Shown: positions 15,177 to 22,354 of the stretch, piece after piece | Numbering within the stretch: position 1 is the first letter of the stretch | Layout: the number at the start of each line of letters is the position of its first letter | Origin: JAZFYD01 sp036443405 | Lineage (GTDB): Bacteria > Planctomycetota > PLA2 | Reading direction: 5' to 3' | Assembly (NCBI GenBank): GCA_036443405.1 | Contig: JAZFYD010000007.1 | Span: 1 to 26,726, forward strand | DNA length: 26,726 nucleotides | Notes under the pieces: generated by a model | Told to the model about the DNA's origin: nothing | The model's input: only the letters and a program-made list of their open reading frames with translations | Databases searched by the model: none | Program-made: the position numbers and the translations under genes

Positions 15177-15749
15177 TTAGTCCTTCACCCGTCCTTGGAA
15201 CGCGCCGGTACGGGTATCGACCTGGACCTTGGTGCCGTTGTCGATGTGTTCCGGGACCTGGATCTCGAAGCCGGTCTCGAGCGTGGCGGGTTTGGTGCGG
15301 CCGGTCGCGGAGTTGCCCTTAACGCCGGGGTTGGTCTCGACGATTTTCAGCACGACGCTGCTGGGTAGCTCCAGAGCGATCGGGTGGCCGTTGTAATAGA
15401 ACGCCGCGATGTCGCCCATGTCATCGACGAGGAAGTTGGCCTCCCACGCCAGGTCCTCCTTGCGGAACGGGAACTGGTCGTACGATTCCTGCTCCATGAA
15501 GTGGAACGCTTCCGGATCCTGATAGAGGAACTGGACCTTCTTGCGATCCACGTCCGGAACGCCGAACGTCTCGCCGCCCTTGAAGGACTTGTCGACCTTC
15601 TGTTTGGTCTTCAAGTTGCGCATCCGGACCTTGTGGATGGTGCTCGCGCCGCGCGCCTGCGGCGTCGAAACGCTCACCGTCTCCACGAGGTGCGGAGCGC
15701 CGTCGAATTCGAGGATGAGACCGCGCTTGAGATCGGACGTGCTGTACAT
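15177..15749 (-). CDS. efp: Elongation factor P, EfpL/YeiP type
   Basis: A 190-residue three-domain EF-P family protein that binds the ribosome between P and E sites and relieves stalling at proline runs. EF-P features include MYSTSDLKRGLILEFDGAPH at the N-terminus and the C-terminal signature IVETNPGVKGNSATGRTKPA followed by TLETGFEIQVPEH. The tip loop of domain I is SVSTPQARGASTIHK with Arg33 at the tip. It lacks the PGKG lysine that is modified in classical EF-P. This loop closely resembles the SPTARGAATL loop of EfpL/YeiP, a paralogue that acts without lysine modification. The gene is convergent with the selenoprotein (25 bp between stops). Whether a classical EF-P also exists cannot be seen here. 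Confidence 0.93.
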   Translation of the reverse strand: MYSTSDLKRGLILEFDGAPHLVETVSVSTPQARGASTIHKVRMRNLKTKQKVDKSFKGGETFGVPDVDRKKVQFLYQDPEAFHFMEQESYDQFPFRKEDLAWEANFLVDDMGDIAAFYYNGHPIALELPSSVVLKIVETNPGVKGNSATGRTKPATLETGFEIQVPEHIDNGTKVQVDTRTGAFQGRVKD

Positions 15750-15772
15750 GACGGGCCGATTGTAGTGTGGCC

Positions 15773-15791
15773 GTCCCGGTTTTCACGGGAC
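15773..15791. terminator. Hairpin downstream of the M28 peptidase gene
   Basis: GTCCCG at 15773-15778 and CGGGAC at 15786-15791 form a perfect 6-bp stem with a 7-base loop, 12 bases past the stop of the minus-strand peptidase gene and upstream of efp. No T-run follows, so intrinsic termination would be weak. Confidence 0.35.
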
Positions 15792-15802
15792 TCTCCGCGT
15801 GC

Positions 15803-16831
15803 TCACTTGGCGCCGCTGGCCTCGTTCGCGAGCCTCCGCACGGCCTCCTCGAGGCCCGCGACAACCCGCGCCATTTTCTCGTAGTCGAGCTTGTCCGGCG
15901 TGTCCGTGGCCCGGTGATAGTGCGGATATCGAAACGGGGCCGTGTCGGTCACCATCAGCGCCGGATAACCCTCCTGCCAAAACGACCAGTGGTCGGACCA
16001 CCCGACGCCTTGAAGGAACGCCGGCAACGCCGCGCCCTCGGACGGAAACTGCGAGACCTCGCGGAAGTGCGCGATGGTCCGCTGCACAAATCCCCGCCAC
16101 TTCAGATTTCCCACGAACGCGATGAAGTCGCCGCGTTTTCCATACACCCATCGAAGGCCCCCGAACGGGTACATCTGCGACTCGTCCTCATCGCTGTAGT
16201 AGCCGATCGTTTCGAGGCTGATCATGCCGATGATGTTCTCGCCGCGCTCCTTGCAGCGCTTCGCGTACACGCGGCTGCCCATGAACTGCGTCTGAAAAAA
16301 CGGCGGCTCTTCGTTGACGAACAGCACGAACCGGATGGTGCGCCTCGGTTTTTCGGCACGCATCGCGCGCGCAAGCGCGAGGGTCGCGGCCACGCCGCTG
16401 CCGTTGTCGTTCGCGGCGGGGCAGCCGGGCACCGAGTCGTAGTGCGCTCCGACGACCAGGATCTCGGTGGCGAGGTCCCCGCCCGGGAGCTCGACCTCGA
16501 CGTTGCAGACCTCGAGACCCTCGGCATCGAAGCTCTGCCGCGCGGGCTTGTACCCGGACCGGCGCAATTCGCCCTCGATCCAGACCGCGGCCCGCGCGAG
16601 CGCCTCCGGCTTGTAGATGTTGCGGTCGCCGATGTCGCCGGCGAGTCTTGTCACGTCGGCGCGCAGTTCCGCGGCGAGACGCCCCTCGGCGTCCGTGACG
16701 GCCGGCAGCGGCCCCTTGGCGCGTTTCCCCGGCATCGCGAGCATGGTTTGGCGAGCCCAGGCTAGCAGTAGCACGGCCGCGAGCGCCAACACTCCGAGCC
16801 GTTTCCAGGCTGCCCGTGTCGCGAATCGCAT
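15803..16831 (-). CDS. M28 family zinc aminopeptidase, membrane-anchored or secreted
   Basis: A 342-residue protein with an N-terminal hydrophobic segment (about residues 11-26) that serves as a signal or anchor, so the peptidase domain is outside the cytoplasm. M28 zinc-site markers are in order: His130 in VVGAHYDSVPG, Asp142 in AANDNGSGV, Glu174-Glu175 in LFVNEEPPFF, the acidic position in MISLETIGYYSD, and a late histidine in YPHYHRATDTPDKLDY. YALMVTDTAPFR-like sequence (YPALMVTDTAPFR) before the last motif is also typical. It probably cleaves amino acids from peptides; specificity is unknown. It is divergent from the lipoprotein methyltransferase gene, 95 bp away, and lies 53 bp after efp's start on the same strand. 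Confidence 0.92.
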   Translation of the reverse strand: MRFATRAAWKRLGVLALAAVLLLAWARQTMLAMPGKRAKGPLPAVTDAEGRLAAELRADVTRLAGDIGDRNIYKPEALARAAVWIEGELRRSGYKPARQSFDAEGLEVCNVEVELPGGDLATEILVVGAHYDSVPGCPAANDNGSGVAATLALARAMRAEKPRRTIRFVLFVNEEPPFFQTQFMGSRVYAKRCKERGENIIGMISLETIGYYSDEDESQMYPFGGLRWVYGKRGDFIAFVGNLKWRGFVQRTIAHFREVSQFPSEGAALPAFLQGVGWSDHWSFWQEGYPALMVTDTAPFRYPHYHRATDTPDKLDYEKMARVVAGLEEAVRRLANEASGAK

Positions 16832-16926
16832 GCGCCCATTGGATCATGGTCCGCTTCGGCGACTTTGCCGTCCGCGGATGTGACAAAGCGGGCGCGGCGA
16901 AGTGCAAAACGCACTATCCTTCTTGG

Positions 16927-17667
16927 GTGCGCGCTCTTTTCGCCCTGCTCGTTTTCATGCTCGCAGCCTGCGGCAACTCCGAACAACCGCGGACCGCGGT
17001 GGAAACGCCCGTCGCGGAACAGAGCGACACACCGGTGTGGGACGCGCTGCGAAAAAAGATGGTGCGCGAGCAGATTCAGGCGCGGGGGATCGACGACCCG
17101 CTCGTGCTCGCGGCGCTGGGCAAGGTTCCCCGTCACGAATTCGTGCCCGGCAGCAATCGCTCCCAAGCGTATGAGGATCACCCGCTGCCCATCGGCGAAC
17201 GGCAGACGATCAGCCAGCCGTACATCGTCGCGTTCATGGCAAACGTCGCGGACCTGCAGCCGGGCGACAAGGTCCTCGAGATCGGAACCGGCTCGGGATA
17301 CGGCGCCGCGGTGTTGGCGGAGATCGCGAAGCAGGTCTTCTCGATCGAAATCCTGGAGCCGCTCGCGAAGCGGGCGCAGCGTACGATCAAACGACTCGGT
17401 TACAAGAACATCGAGATCCGCCACGGCGACGGCTATCGCGGTTGGCCCGAGGAGGCGCCGTTCGACGCGATTGTGGTGACCGCCGCACCGCCCAAGGTGC
17501 CGGAGCCGCTCAAGGAGCAACTTGCGGTGGGCGGCCACCTTGTCATTCCGGTCGGCAAGCTTCGCCAGGAGATCCGCGTCATCACGCGAACCAAGGACGG
17601 GTTTGTCGAGCACGGCGTGCTGCCCGTGCGGTTTGTGCCGATGACCGGCGAAGCCGAAGAGAAGTGA
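16927..17667 (+). CDS. pcm: Protein-L-isoaspartate O-methyltransferase with lipoprotein signal
   Basis: Methylates isoaspartyl residues in damaged proteins, starting their repair. The mature domain has the Pcm markers: MVREQIQARGIDDPLVLAAL, then KVPRHEFVPG, the substrate loop LPIGERQTISQPYIVAFM, the SAM motif VLEIGTGSGYGAAVLAE and FDAIVVTAAPPKVPE. I place the start at GTG 16927, which gives VRALFALLVFMLAACGNSEQ, a short lipoprotein signal with an LAAC lipobox. An ATG at 16816 would add 37 residues with no family similarity and overlap the divergent peptidase gene. No strong ribosome binding site precedes the GTG. Classical Pcm is cytoplasmic, so a lipidated copy suggests repair of envelope proteins. 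It belongs to the same neighbourhood as an exported thioredoxin and peptidase. Confidence 0.9.
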   Translation: MRALFALLVFMLAACGNSEQPRTAVETPVAEQSDTPVWDALRKKMVREQIQARGIDDPLVLAALGKVPRHEFVPGSNRSQAYEDHPLPIGERQTISQPYIVAFMANVADLQPGDKVLEIGTGSGYGAAVLAEIAKQVFSIEILEPLAKRAQRTIKRLGYKNIEIRHGDGYRGWPEEAPFDAIVVTAAPPKVPEPLKEQLAVGGHLVIPVGKLRQEIRVITRTKDGFVEHGVLPVRFVPMTGEAEEK

Positions 17668-17683
17668 CGCCGCGGCGCGCGCC

Positions 17684-18589
17684 CTAGTTCGCCGTCGCGG
17701 CGGCCTTGCGCGTCAGCTTGGAAGGCGGTTTGGCGCGCGGGGCTTTCTGCGGGAAGACGAACATGACGCGATTGTCCGGCGCGCTCAGGTGGTCCGCGAA
17801 CCGTTGTAGGCCCGCGAACCCGATCGGGTTGTCCGCCGCCTTGCCGTAGATCTTGCGGGCGCGCTCCGCGGAGATCGTCGTGAACAGCCGCCCGTCCGTG
17901 CGGTTGTAGTGCACAGCGCCGATCACCTCGCCGATATCCCGGCGCACCGCGTGGACCGCGAGGAACCGCTGGCGCGGGAGTTTGTAGAGACGAGTCGGCC
18001 CCGACGGAGCGCGGGCGAGGGCCATGCCTTCGATCTCGAGAGTGACGGCCACGCCGTTGGTCGCGTCGATTGCGGCCCACACGTTCAAGCGGCCTTCGCT
18101 TGTCAGCGCGCGCACGCGAATCTGCTTGATGTCCGCGTGCCAGCGCTGCGAATCTTCATGCGTCTTGCGATCCTCGGCGCGTTGGCCGATCAGGACTCTC
18201 TTTCCTGTGATGACTTTCGCACGCAGCGGAAAAAAGCCGCGCGGCATTCGAATCTCGACGTGCCGGTAGACCGTGAACTCGTTGTTCCCGTCGGAAAGTC
18301 GCGCGGTCACGCGAATGCGTTGGAAATCTAGGCGGTGCGAGAGCTCGGTCCACTTGGATTGCGTGCGGACCGGTTCCAGAATCCACGGGACGGTCCAGTG
18401 CGGACACAGCAACTTGGTGCAGTCGCACGCGACACGATCCGGCGGCGGCGGCGGCGGCGGATCGGGAGGGTTGGGCGAGCGCAATCCCGGGGGCACGGCT
18501 CCCGGCGGATCCCGAAAGCAGCACCCGCCGTGTGCGAGCGCGTCGCGCGCAAGAAACGCGAGGAGAACAAATGCCAGCAGCCGAACCAC
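17684..18589 (-). CDS. Secreted protein of unknown function with Cys/Pro-rich N-terminus
   Basis: A 301-residue protein I do not recognise. The GTG start (18587-18589) gives a signal peptide, VRLLAFVLLAFLARDALA, followed by HGGCCFRDPPGAVPPG. Then come a proline-rich linker (NPPDPPPPPPPD), a cysteine group (VACDCTKLLCPHW) and a globular part from about residue 65 to 280. That part is rich in beta-type sequence and contains FTVYRHVEIRMPRGFFPL and an RKTHEDSQRW segment. The latter faintly recalls VIT-domain proteins, but I would not assign it. The C-terminus is basic (SKLTRKAAATAN). It is convergent with pcm, 16 bp between stops. An exported or surface role is likely from the signal and cysteines. 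Confidence 0.7.
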   Translation of the reverse strand: MVRLLAFVLLAFLARDALAHGGCCFRDPPGAVPPGLRSPNPPDPPPPPPPDRVACDCTKLLCPHWTVPWILEPVRTQSKWTELSHRLDFQRIRVTARLSDGNNEFTVYRHVEIRMPRGFFPLRAKVITGKRVLIGQRAEDRKTHEDSQRWHADIKQIRVRALTSEGRLNVWAAIDATNGVAVTLEIEGMALARAPSGPTRLYKLPRQRFLAVHAVRRDIGEVIGAVHYNRTDGRLFTTISAERARKIYGKAADNPIGFAGLQRFADHLSAPDNRVMFVFPQKAPRAKPPSKLTRKAAATAN

Positions 18590-18692
18590 GACCCGCGCCA
18601 GTGCGACGTTCGTGCCGAAGGAAACCCTCGGGCGGCTCCTGTATCCCGGATGCTACGCCCTAATCCTTCTCCCAGCCGGCGGGGAAGCTCAT

Positions 18693-18738
18693 GTTCGCCA
18701 AACGTATCGAAGTTGATACGAAGCGCGGTTGGGCGAAC
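18693..18738. terminator. Two-part hairpin between the unknown secreted gene and the HEAT gene
   Basis: GTTCGCC (18693-18699) pairs with GGCGAAC (18732-18738), and inside it CGTATC (18703-18708) pairs with GATACG (18715-18720) around a GAAGTT loop. The hairpin lies 55 bases past the HEAT gene stop on the minus strand, so it may end that transcript or fold in the leader of the next gene. The GTTGGGCGAAC part also resembles the flank of the intergenic palindromes, so it may be a diverged relative. The gap 18590-18792 shows no gene. Confidence 0.4.
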
Positions 18739-18792
18739 CGTGGGAAACCCGTAACGTCTTGACGAAACGGTAGCGCTAGGTCCGGAGGTGCC

Positions 18793-19782
18793 CTAGTTCT
18801 CCAGCGACTCGAGCGCGCGGGTGACGCGGCGGCGGACGGCGGGTTCGGCGTCGCGCAGGGCGCGGCAGAGCGCTTCGCGCGCCGGTTCGCCCTTGTGGCC
18901 CATCGCGCCGATCGCTCCGGCCGCGGCGATGCGGACGTCGGCGCTGTTGTCGGTCAAAGCGTGCTTGAGTTCGGTCAGCGCACCGGCGGCGCCGGAGCCG
19001 AGCTCCTGGAGATTGAGCGCGGCCTCGCACCGGACGTCCTCGTCGGCGTGCCACAGCATCTCGCGGAACACGCCGATGACTGTTGGCATGCGCCAGCCGA
19101 CCCGCCAGCACGCGAGCGCCGCGGCCTGGCAAACAAACGGGTCCTCGTGGGCGAACAGCTTCTCGAGAGCAAGGGCGGCGGTGCGCGCGGCTTCACCCAT
19201 GGTGCCGATCGCTTCAATGGTGTGGATCAGCAGCCAGTCGCGTTGCCGGGGCAGCACCCGCAGCAACAGTTCGAGCGCCTCGTCGCCGCCGATCTTGCCG
19301 ATCGCTTCCACGGCGCGATAGCGCACCTCGTCGTGGGAGTCGTTCAGGCGCTTCGCGAGATCGGGCACCACGTTCGCGGCGACGGGCCCGAGCAGGCCCA
19401 GTGCCAGCGCTGCGGACTGGCGCACGGTCCACTCCGGACTCGCCAGTGCACGCCTGACGTGCGGCACGGCGCGTTCACCCATTTCGGCGAGAGCGTCCGC
19501 GGCGCCCGCGCTGATCGCGGGGTCGGCAGCCATGAGCGCCCGCTCGAGGGCGTCCAGCGCTTCCGAGTCCGCTTCGTCCCCGATGCGACCGAGTGCCCAA
19601 AGGGCCTTGAGTTGGACCGCCTTGTCCTCGTCGTTGAGCGCGTTCGCCAGGTCGATCGTGGCACAGGCGGCGGAGGTGCCGAGCCAGCCGATCGCCTCCG
19701 CAGCCTGGGCACGAATGAACGCATCGCCTTCGCGCAAAGCGCTACGAAGCGGCGGCAACGCCGTTGCATCACGACGGATCAT
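18793..19782 (-). CDS. HEAT-repeat protein (329 residues)
   Basis: Almost the whole protein is a chain of about nine helical HEAT repeats of roughly 30-38 residues. Examples are AFIRAQAAEAIGWLGTSAA, PEWTVRQSAALALGLLGPVA, HDEVRYRAVEAIGKIGGDEA, DEDVRCEAALNLQELGSGAA and SADVRIAAAGAIGAMGHKGE. Each has the Asp/Glu-x-x-Val-Arg to Ala-Ala spacing of the family. There is no signal peptide, enzyme domain or membrane segment, so it probably acts as a protein-binding scaffold in the cytoplasm. The ATG at 19780-19782 has AGGA about 6 bases upstream. It lies 157 bp downstream of a second HEAT gene on the same strand. The partner is unknown. Confidence 0.88.
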   Translation of the reverse strand: MIRRDATALPPLRSALREGDAFIRAQAAEAIGWLGTSAACATIDLANALNDEDKAVQLKALWALGRIGDEADSEALDALERALMAADPAISAGAADALAEMGERAVPHVRRALASPEWTVRQSAALALGLLGPVAANVVPDLAKRLNDSHDEVRYRAVEAIGKIGGDEALELLLRVLPRQRDWLLIHTIEAIGTMGEAARTAALALEKLFAHEDPFVCQAAALACWRVGWRMPTVIGVFREMLWHADEDVRCEAALNLQELGSGAAGALTELKHALTDNSADVRIAAAGAIGAMGHKGEPAREALCRALRDAEPAVRRRVTRALESLEN

Positions 19783-19875
19783 TGGGTCCTAGCGCGATCG
19801 CTCCCGATATTTGGCCTGCAAACGATCTCTCTCGTTCCGTGTTTTTTCCGCGCCCACCGCGCGAGGTCACCTTTC

Positions 19876-19943
19876 GCTCCGACGTCAGCCATCGGGCCAA
19901 TATTCCTCCGCTCCAACGGCGTCAGCCGTTGGGCCAGCATTAC
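19876..19943 (+). repeat. Tandem pair of the intergenic palindrome
   Basis: The second unit (19910-19934) is a clean copy with core CCAACGGCGTCAGCCGTTGG: stems CCAACGGC and GCCGTTGG, loop GTCA. It is followed by GGGCCAGCATTACT (overlapping the stem end). The unit before it (19876-19905), GCTCCGACGTCAGCCATCGG followed by GCCAATATTCCT, is a degenerate version in the same orientation with the same downstream pattern. They sit between the two HEAT genes, just after the stop of the upstream one (19940). Confidence 0.75.
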
Positions 19944-21319
19944 TTGCCTAGATCGGTCGAAACCCGATCCAACGCCGCCGCTGCTGCGTGGCGAACCCCA
20001 CGGTCGGAATCATATCGAAGGGGTTGGACGGCCTTGATGAGCTGGGCGGGAGGGCCGCCGACGGCGATCAGGGTTCGCAACGCCTCTTCGCGGATCGAAA
20101 ACGAGTCGTCGGCGAGGCTGTTCATGATCGCTTCCCGCGTGGGCTCCGCCAGCTCGCCGAGCTCGTGAAGCGCGATGAGCGCCGCGCCGCGCAGACCCTC
20201 ATCGGGGTCGGAGAGACAGGCGCGGATCCGGTCAAAGGCCTCGTCGGTGTGCTCCCCGAGCCGGATCAGCGAGGCCGCGGCACCGAGGAACATGCTGGGA
20301 TCGTCAGACGACAGAGCCTGCGCCAGCGTGCCCGCGCATGCCCGCGCCGCTTCGCCGAAGCCGCCCAACGCTTCCGCAGCCGCCGCGGCCACCTCGGGTG
20401 TTCCGTTCTCGAGAAACCCGCGGGTTTTTTCGAGCGCCAGATCGGACGCGGCCGGTCCGATCGCGCCCAATGCCGAGATGTACTCGCCCAGCAATTCCGG
20501 GTTTGTCTCGCGCATGGCCTGGACCAGCGCGGGGACCGCGCCGGCGGCTGCCGGGCCGAGTTCGCGCATCCGCATCGCCGCCTCGAAGCGCACGGCCGGG
20601 TGTTGGTGGCCAAGCGCGCGCGAGAGCACCTCCAGAGCTTCGGAGTTGCCGCGCCGGGCGAGCGTGTGCGCGGCCGCGAGGCGCGGTGCGGGGTTGTCGT
20701 CCCGTAGGAGCTTGGCCAAGGCGACGCTGCCGGAGTCGCTGAGTTCGGGAAGTTTGTCCAGTCCCGCGGCCGCCGCCGCCCGCACGCTGGGATGATCGTC
20801 CTGCAGCGTGGTCAGGAGCGCGGGGCCGACCGCTGCGATCTGCCGGCCGGTTCGGCCCAGCGTATGTGCGGCCGCGAGCCGGGTCTCGTCGTCCCGGTCC
20901 TGAAGCGCGCCGAGCAGCGCGGGCATGGCGGCTCGCGCGCCGGCACCGCACTCCGCCAGCGCGCGGGCCGCGGCCCTGCGAATCTCGGCGTCCGGGTCGC
21001 CCAACGCTTCCCCGAGTTTTTTCACACCATTGCCGCCGATCCGGGCGAGGGCCGCCGCGGCCTCCTCGAGCAGATCCTCGTCCCCAAGCAACGGGACGAT
21101 CGCGTCGATGGCTTCGCTGGCGGCGGGGCCGATGTCCGCCAGCGCTTCGAGCATGCTCCAGCGGACGTACTCATCGAACTCGTCGGACAGCCCGTGAACG
21201 AGCGCCGGGACCGCGGCTCGCGCGTCGGGTCCGAGCGCCGCGAGTTGTTCCGCCGCGTCCTTGCGAATCTCGCTGTTGGAATCGGTCAGCCGTTCGATGA
21301 ACGCTTGGATGTCCGCCAT
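19940..21319 (-). CDS. HEAT-repeat protein (459 residues)
   Basis: About eleven to twelve HEAT repeats with a period near 38 residues cover the full length. Examples are NSEIRKDAAEQLAALGPDAR, EYVRWSMLEALADIGPAA, DAEIRRAAARALAECGAGAR, DDETRLAAAHTLGRTG and HPAVRFEAAMRMRELGPAAA. The AVPALV and AMPALL second helices recur. Nothing suggests export or catalysis, and the repeats do not look like PBS-lyase with catalytic histidines. The ATG at 21317-21319 gives MADIQAFIERLTDSNSEIRK. It is upstream of the shorter HEAT gene on the same strand. A 226-bp gap full of palindromic repeats separates it from the end of the suf operon. The two proteins may work as a pair or as alternatives. Confidence 0.9.
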   Translation of the reverse strand: MADIQAFIERLTDSNSEIRKDAAEQLAALGPDARAAVPALVHGLSDEFDEYVRWSMLEALADIGPAASEAIDAIVPLLGDEDLLEEAAAALARIGGNGVKKLGEALGDPDAEIRRAAARALAECGAGARAAMPALLGALQDRDDETRLAAAHTLGRTGRQIAAVGPALLTTLQDDHPSVRAAAAAGLDKLPELSDSGSVALAKLLRDDNPAPRLAAAHTLARRGNSEALEVLSRALGHQHPAVRFEAAMRMRELGPAAAGAVPALVQAMRETNPELLGEYISALGAIGPAASDLALEKTRGFLENGTPEVAAAAAEALGGFGEAARACAGTLAQALSSDDPSMFLGAAASLIRLGEHTDEAFDRIRACLSDPDEGLRGAALIALHELGELAEPTREAIMNSLADDSFSIREEALRTLIAVGGPPAQLIKAVQPLRYDSDRGVRHAAAAALDRVSTDLGK

Positions 21320-21371
21320 GTCGTGATTTCACCATGAACCGCGAGAATCGCGGCGCGCTGCCCCCGACGCC

Positions 21372-21429
21372 GCTCCAACGGCGTCCTCCTTTGCGCTGCG
21401 CGCTAAGAAGGACAAGTCAGCTGTTGGGC
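21372..21429 (+). repeat. Intergenic palindrome split by a 33-bp hairpin insertion
   Basis: The first half GCTCCAACGGC (21372-21382) and the second half GTCAGCTGTTGGGC (21416-21429) together make one copy of the palindrome family. They are separated by 33 bp (21383-21415) that fold into their own hairpin: GTCCT with AGGAC (21383-21387, 21409-21413), CTT with AAG, and inner GCGC with GCGC around TGC. GTC stands at both the start of the insert and the resumption of the copy, as if it were duplicated on insertion. Confidence 0.65.
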
Positions 21430-21434
21430 CAGAA

Positions 21435-21457
21435 ACCCAACGGCGTCACCCGTTGCG
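21435..21457 (+). repeat. Diverged copy of the intergenic palindrome
   Basis: CCAACGGCGTCACCCGTTGC lies about 6 bases after the split copy and differs from the core only at the second stem (ACCCGTTG instead of AGCCGTTG). It is followed by GCAAACGAACC, resembling the flank of the other copies. Confidence 0.6.
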
Positions 21458-21485
21458 CAAACGAACCACCCGCGTGCCGACTCGC

Positions 21486-21548
21486 ATCTCAGACGCAGCG
21501 AACGTGTGGCTCCAACGGCGTCAGCCGTTGGGCGAACAACACTGACTA
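21486..21548 (-). repeat. 63-bp dispersed repeat with palindrome, starting at the sufT stop codon
   Basis: Read on the minus strand from the sufT TAG (21548), this matches 936-998 at 55 of 63 positions by eye, including TAGTCAGTGTTGT, the palindrome (21509-21533, core CCAACGGCGTCAGCCGTTGG on the plus strand) and GCGTCTGAGAT. It thus follows two different Fe-S genes directly at their stop codons. It probably marks or stabilises the 3' end of the suf transcript; termination is possible but lacks a T-run. Confidence 0.85.
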
Positions 21549-21863
21549 CATGAGACCCAGTTGCAACTTGGCGGCTTCGGAGAGCATCGCCTGGGTCCAG
21601 GGCGGGTCCCAAACGAGTTCGACGTTGACGTCCGCGGTTCCCTCGACCTTGTCGGCAAGGGCTTGGACTTCACCGGGAAGTGTTCCGGCGACCGGGCAGG
21701 CCGGCGACGTAAGCGTCATCTTGATGTCGACCTTGTTGTCGTCGTCGATCAGGATCTCGTAGATCAGGCCGAGGTCGTAGATGTTGACCGGGATCTCGGG
21801 GTCGAAGCACTCGCGGAGGGCGTCGATCACGGGTTCGCGAAGGGGGTGGGCCGTTTCCGTCAT
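21546..21863 (-). CDS. sufT: SufT / MIP18-type Fe-S maturation protein (DUF59)
   Basis: A 105-residue DUF59 protein, the family of SufT, the PaaD C-terminal relatives and eukaryotic MIP18, which help mature Fe-S proteins. Family residues are CFDPEIPVNIYDLGLIYEIL near the N-terminus, KVDIKMTLTSPACPVAGTLP with the conserved TSPACP cysteine, and VELVWDPPWTQAMLSEAAK at the end. It is the last gene of the suf operon, 27 bp after sufU, with AGTAGGGA upstream of the ATG at 21861-21863. Its position makes an accessory role in SUF cluster delivery likely. Confidence 0.93.
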   Translation of the reverse strand: MTETAHPLREPVIDALRECFDPEIPVNIYDLGLIYEILIDDDNKVDIKMTLTSPACPVAGTLPGEVQALADKVEGTADVNVELVWDPPWTQAMLSEAAKLQLGLM

Positions 21864-21890
21864 CGTTTGATCCCTACTTCCATCGTAGTC

Positions 21891-22343
21891 CTATTCCGTC
21901 GTGGCACGGTCGGTGGTGCCACGGATCGCGTTCTTGGCGGTGTGCCACGCGAGTGTTGCGCATTTCACCCGCATCGGGAATTCGCAGACGCCGGCGAACA
22001 CGGCGAGCTTGCCGAGTGCGTCCGCGTCCGCGGTCTGGCCGGGCTCTCTGGTCACCAGCTCATGGAACTCGCCGAAGAGCTTCTTGAAGTCCTCGATCGA
22101 CTTGCCCTTGATTCTCTCGGTCATCAGCGAAGCGGAGGCCTGCGAGATCGCGCACCCGTGGCCGACAAACGAGATGTCCTCGACGAGGCCGTCGGTCAGC
22201 TTCACGTAGACGGTGATTTCGTCGCCGCAGAGCGGGTTGAAACCCTCGGCGGTGTGATCCGCGTTATCCATCGCCGTGTGGTTACGCGGCGCGCGGTTGT
22301 GATCGAGGATCACCTGTTGGTACAGCTCGCGAAGATCGCTCAT
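21891..22343 (-). CDS. sufU: SufU, zinc-dependent sulfurtransferase partner of SufS
   Basis: A 150-residue IscU-like protein of the SufU group, which accepts sulfur from SufS. Zinc ligands are visible: Cys39 and Asp41 in FNPLCGDEITV, Cys64 in GHGCAISQASASLM and Cys128 in MRVKCATLAWHT. The insertion KSIEDFKKLFGEFHELVT between the second and third ligands marks SufU as distinct from IscU. I chose the ATG at 22341-22343 (MSDLRELYQQVILDHNRAPR), 11 bp after the sufS stop. A TTG five codons earlier is open but atypical. It lies between sufS and sufT in the operon. Confidence 0.95.
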   Translation of the reverse strand: MSDLRELYQQVILDHNRAPRNHTAMDNADHTAEGFNPLCGDEITVYVKLTDGLVEDISFVGHGCAISQASASLMTERIKGKSIEDFKKLFGEFHELVTREPGQTADADALGKLAVFAGVCEFPMRVKCATLAWHTAKNAIRGTTDRATTE

Positions 22344-22354
22344 ACGCCCAGAAC

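Noticed and set aside
19876..21548. A CRISPR array made from the palindromic repeats
   Set aside because: The copies are unevenly spaced, occur in both orientations, are separated by whole genes and have no cas genes nearby.
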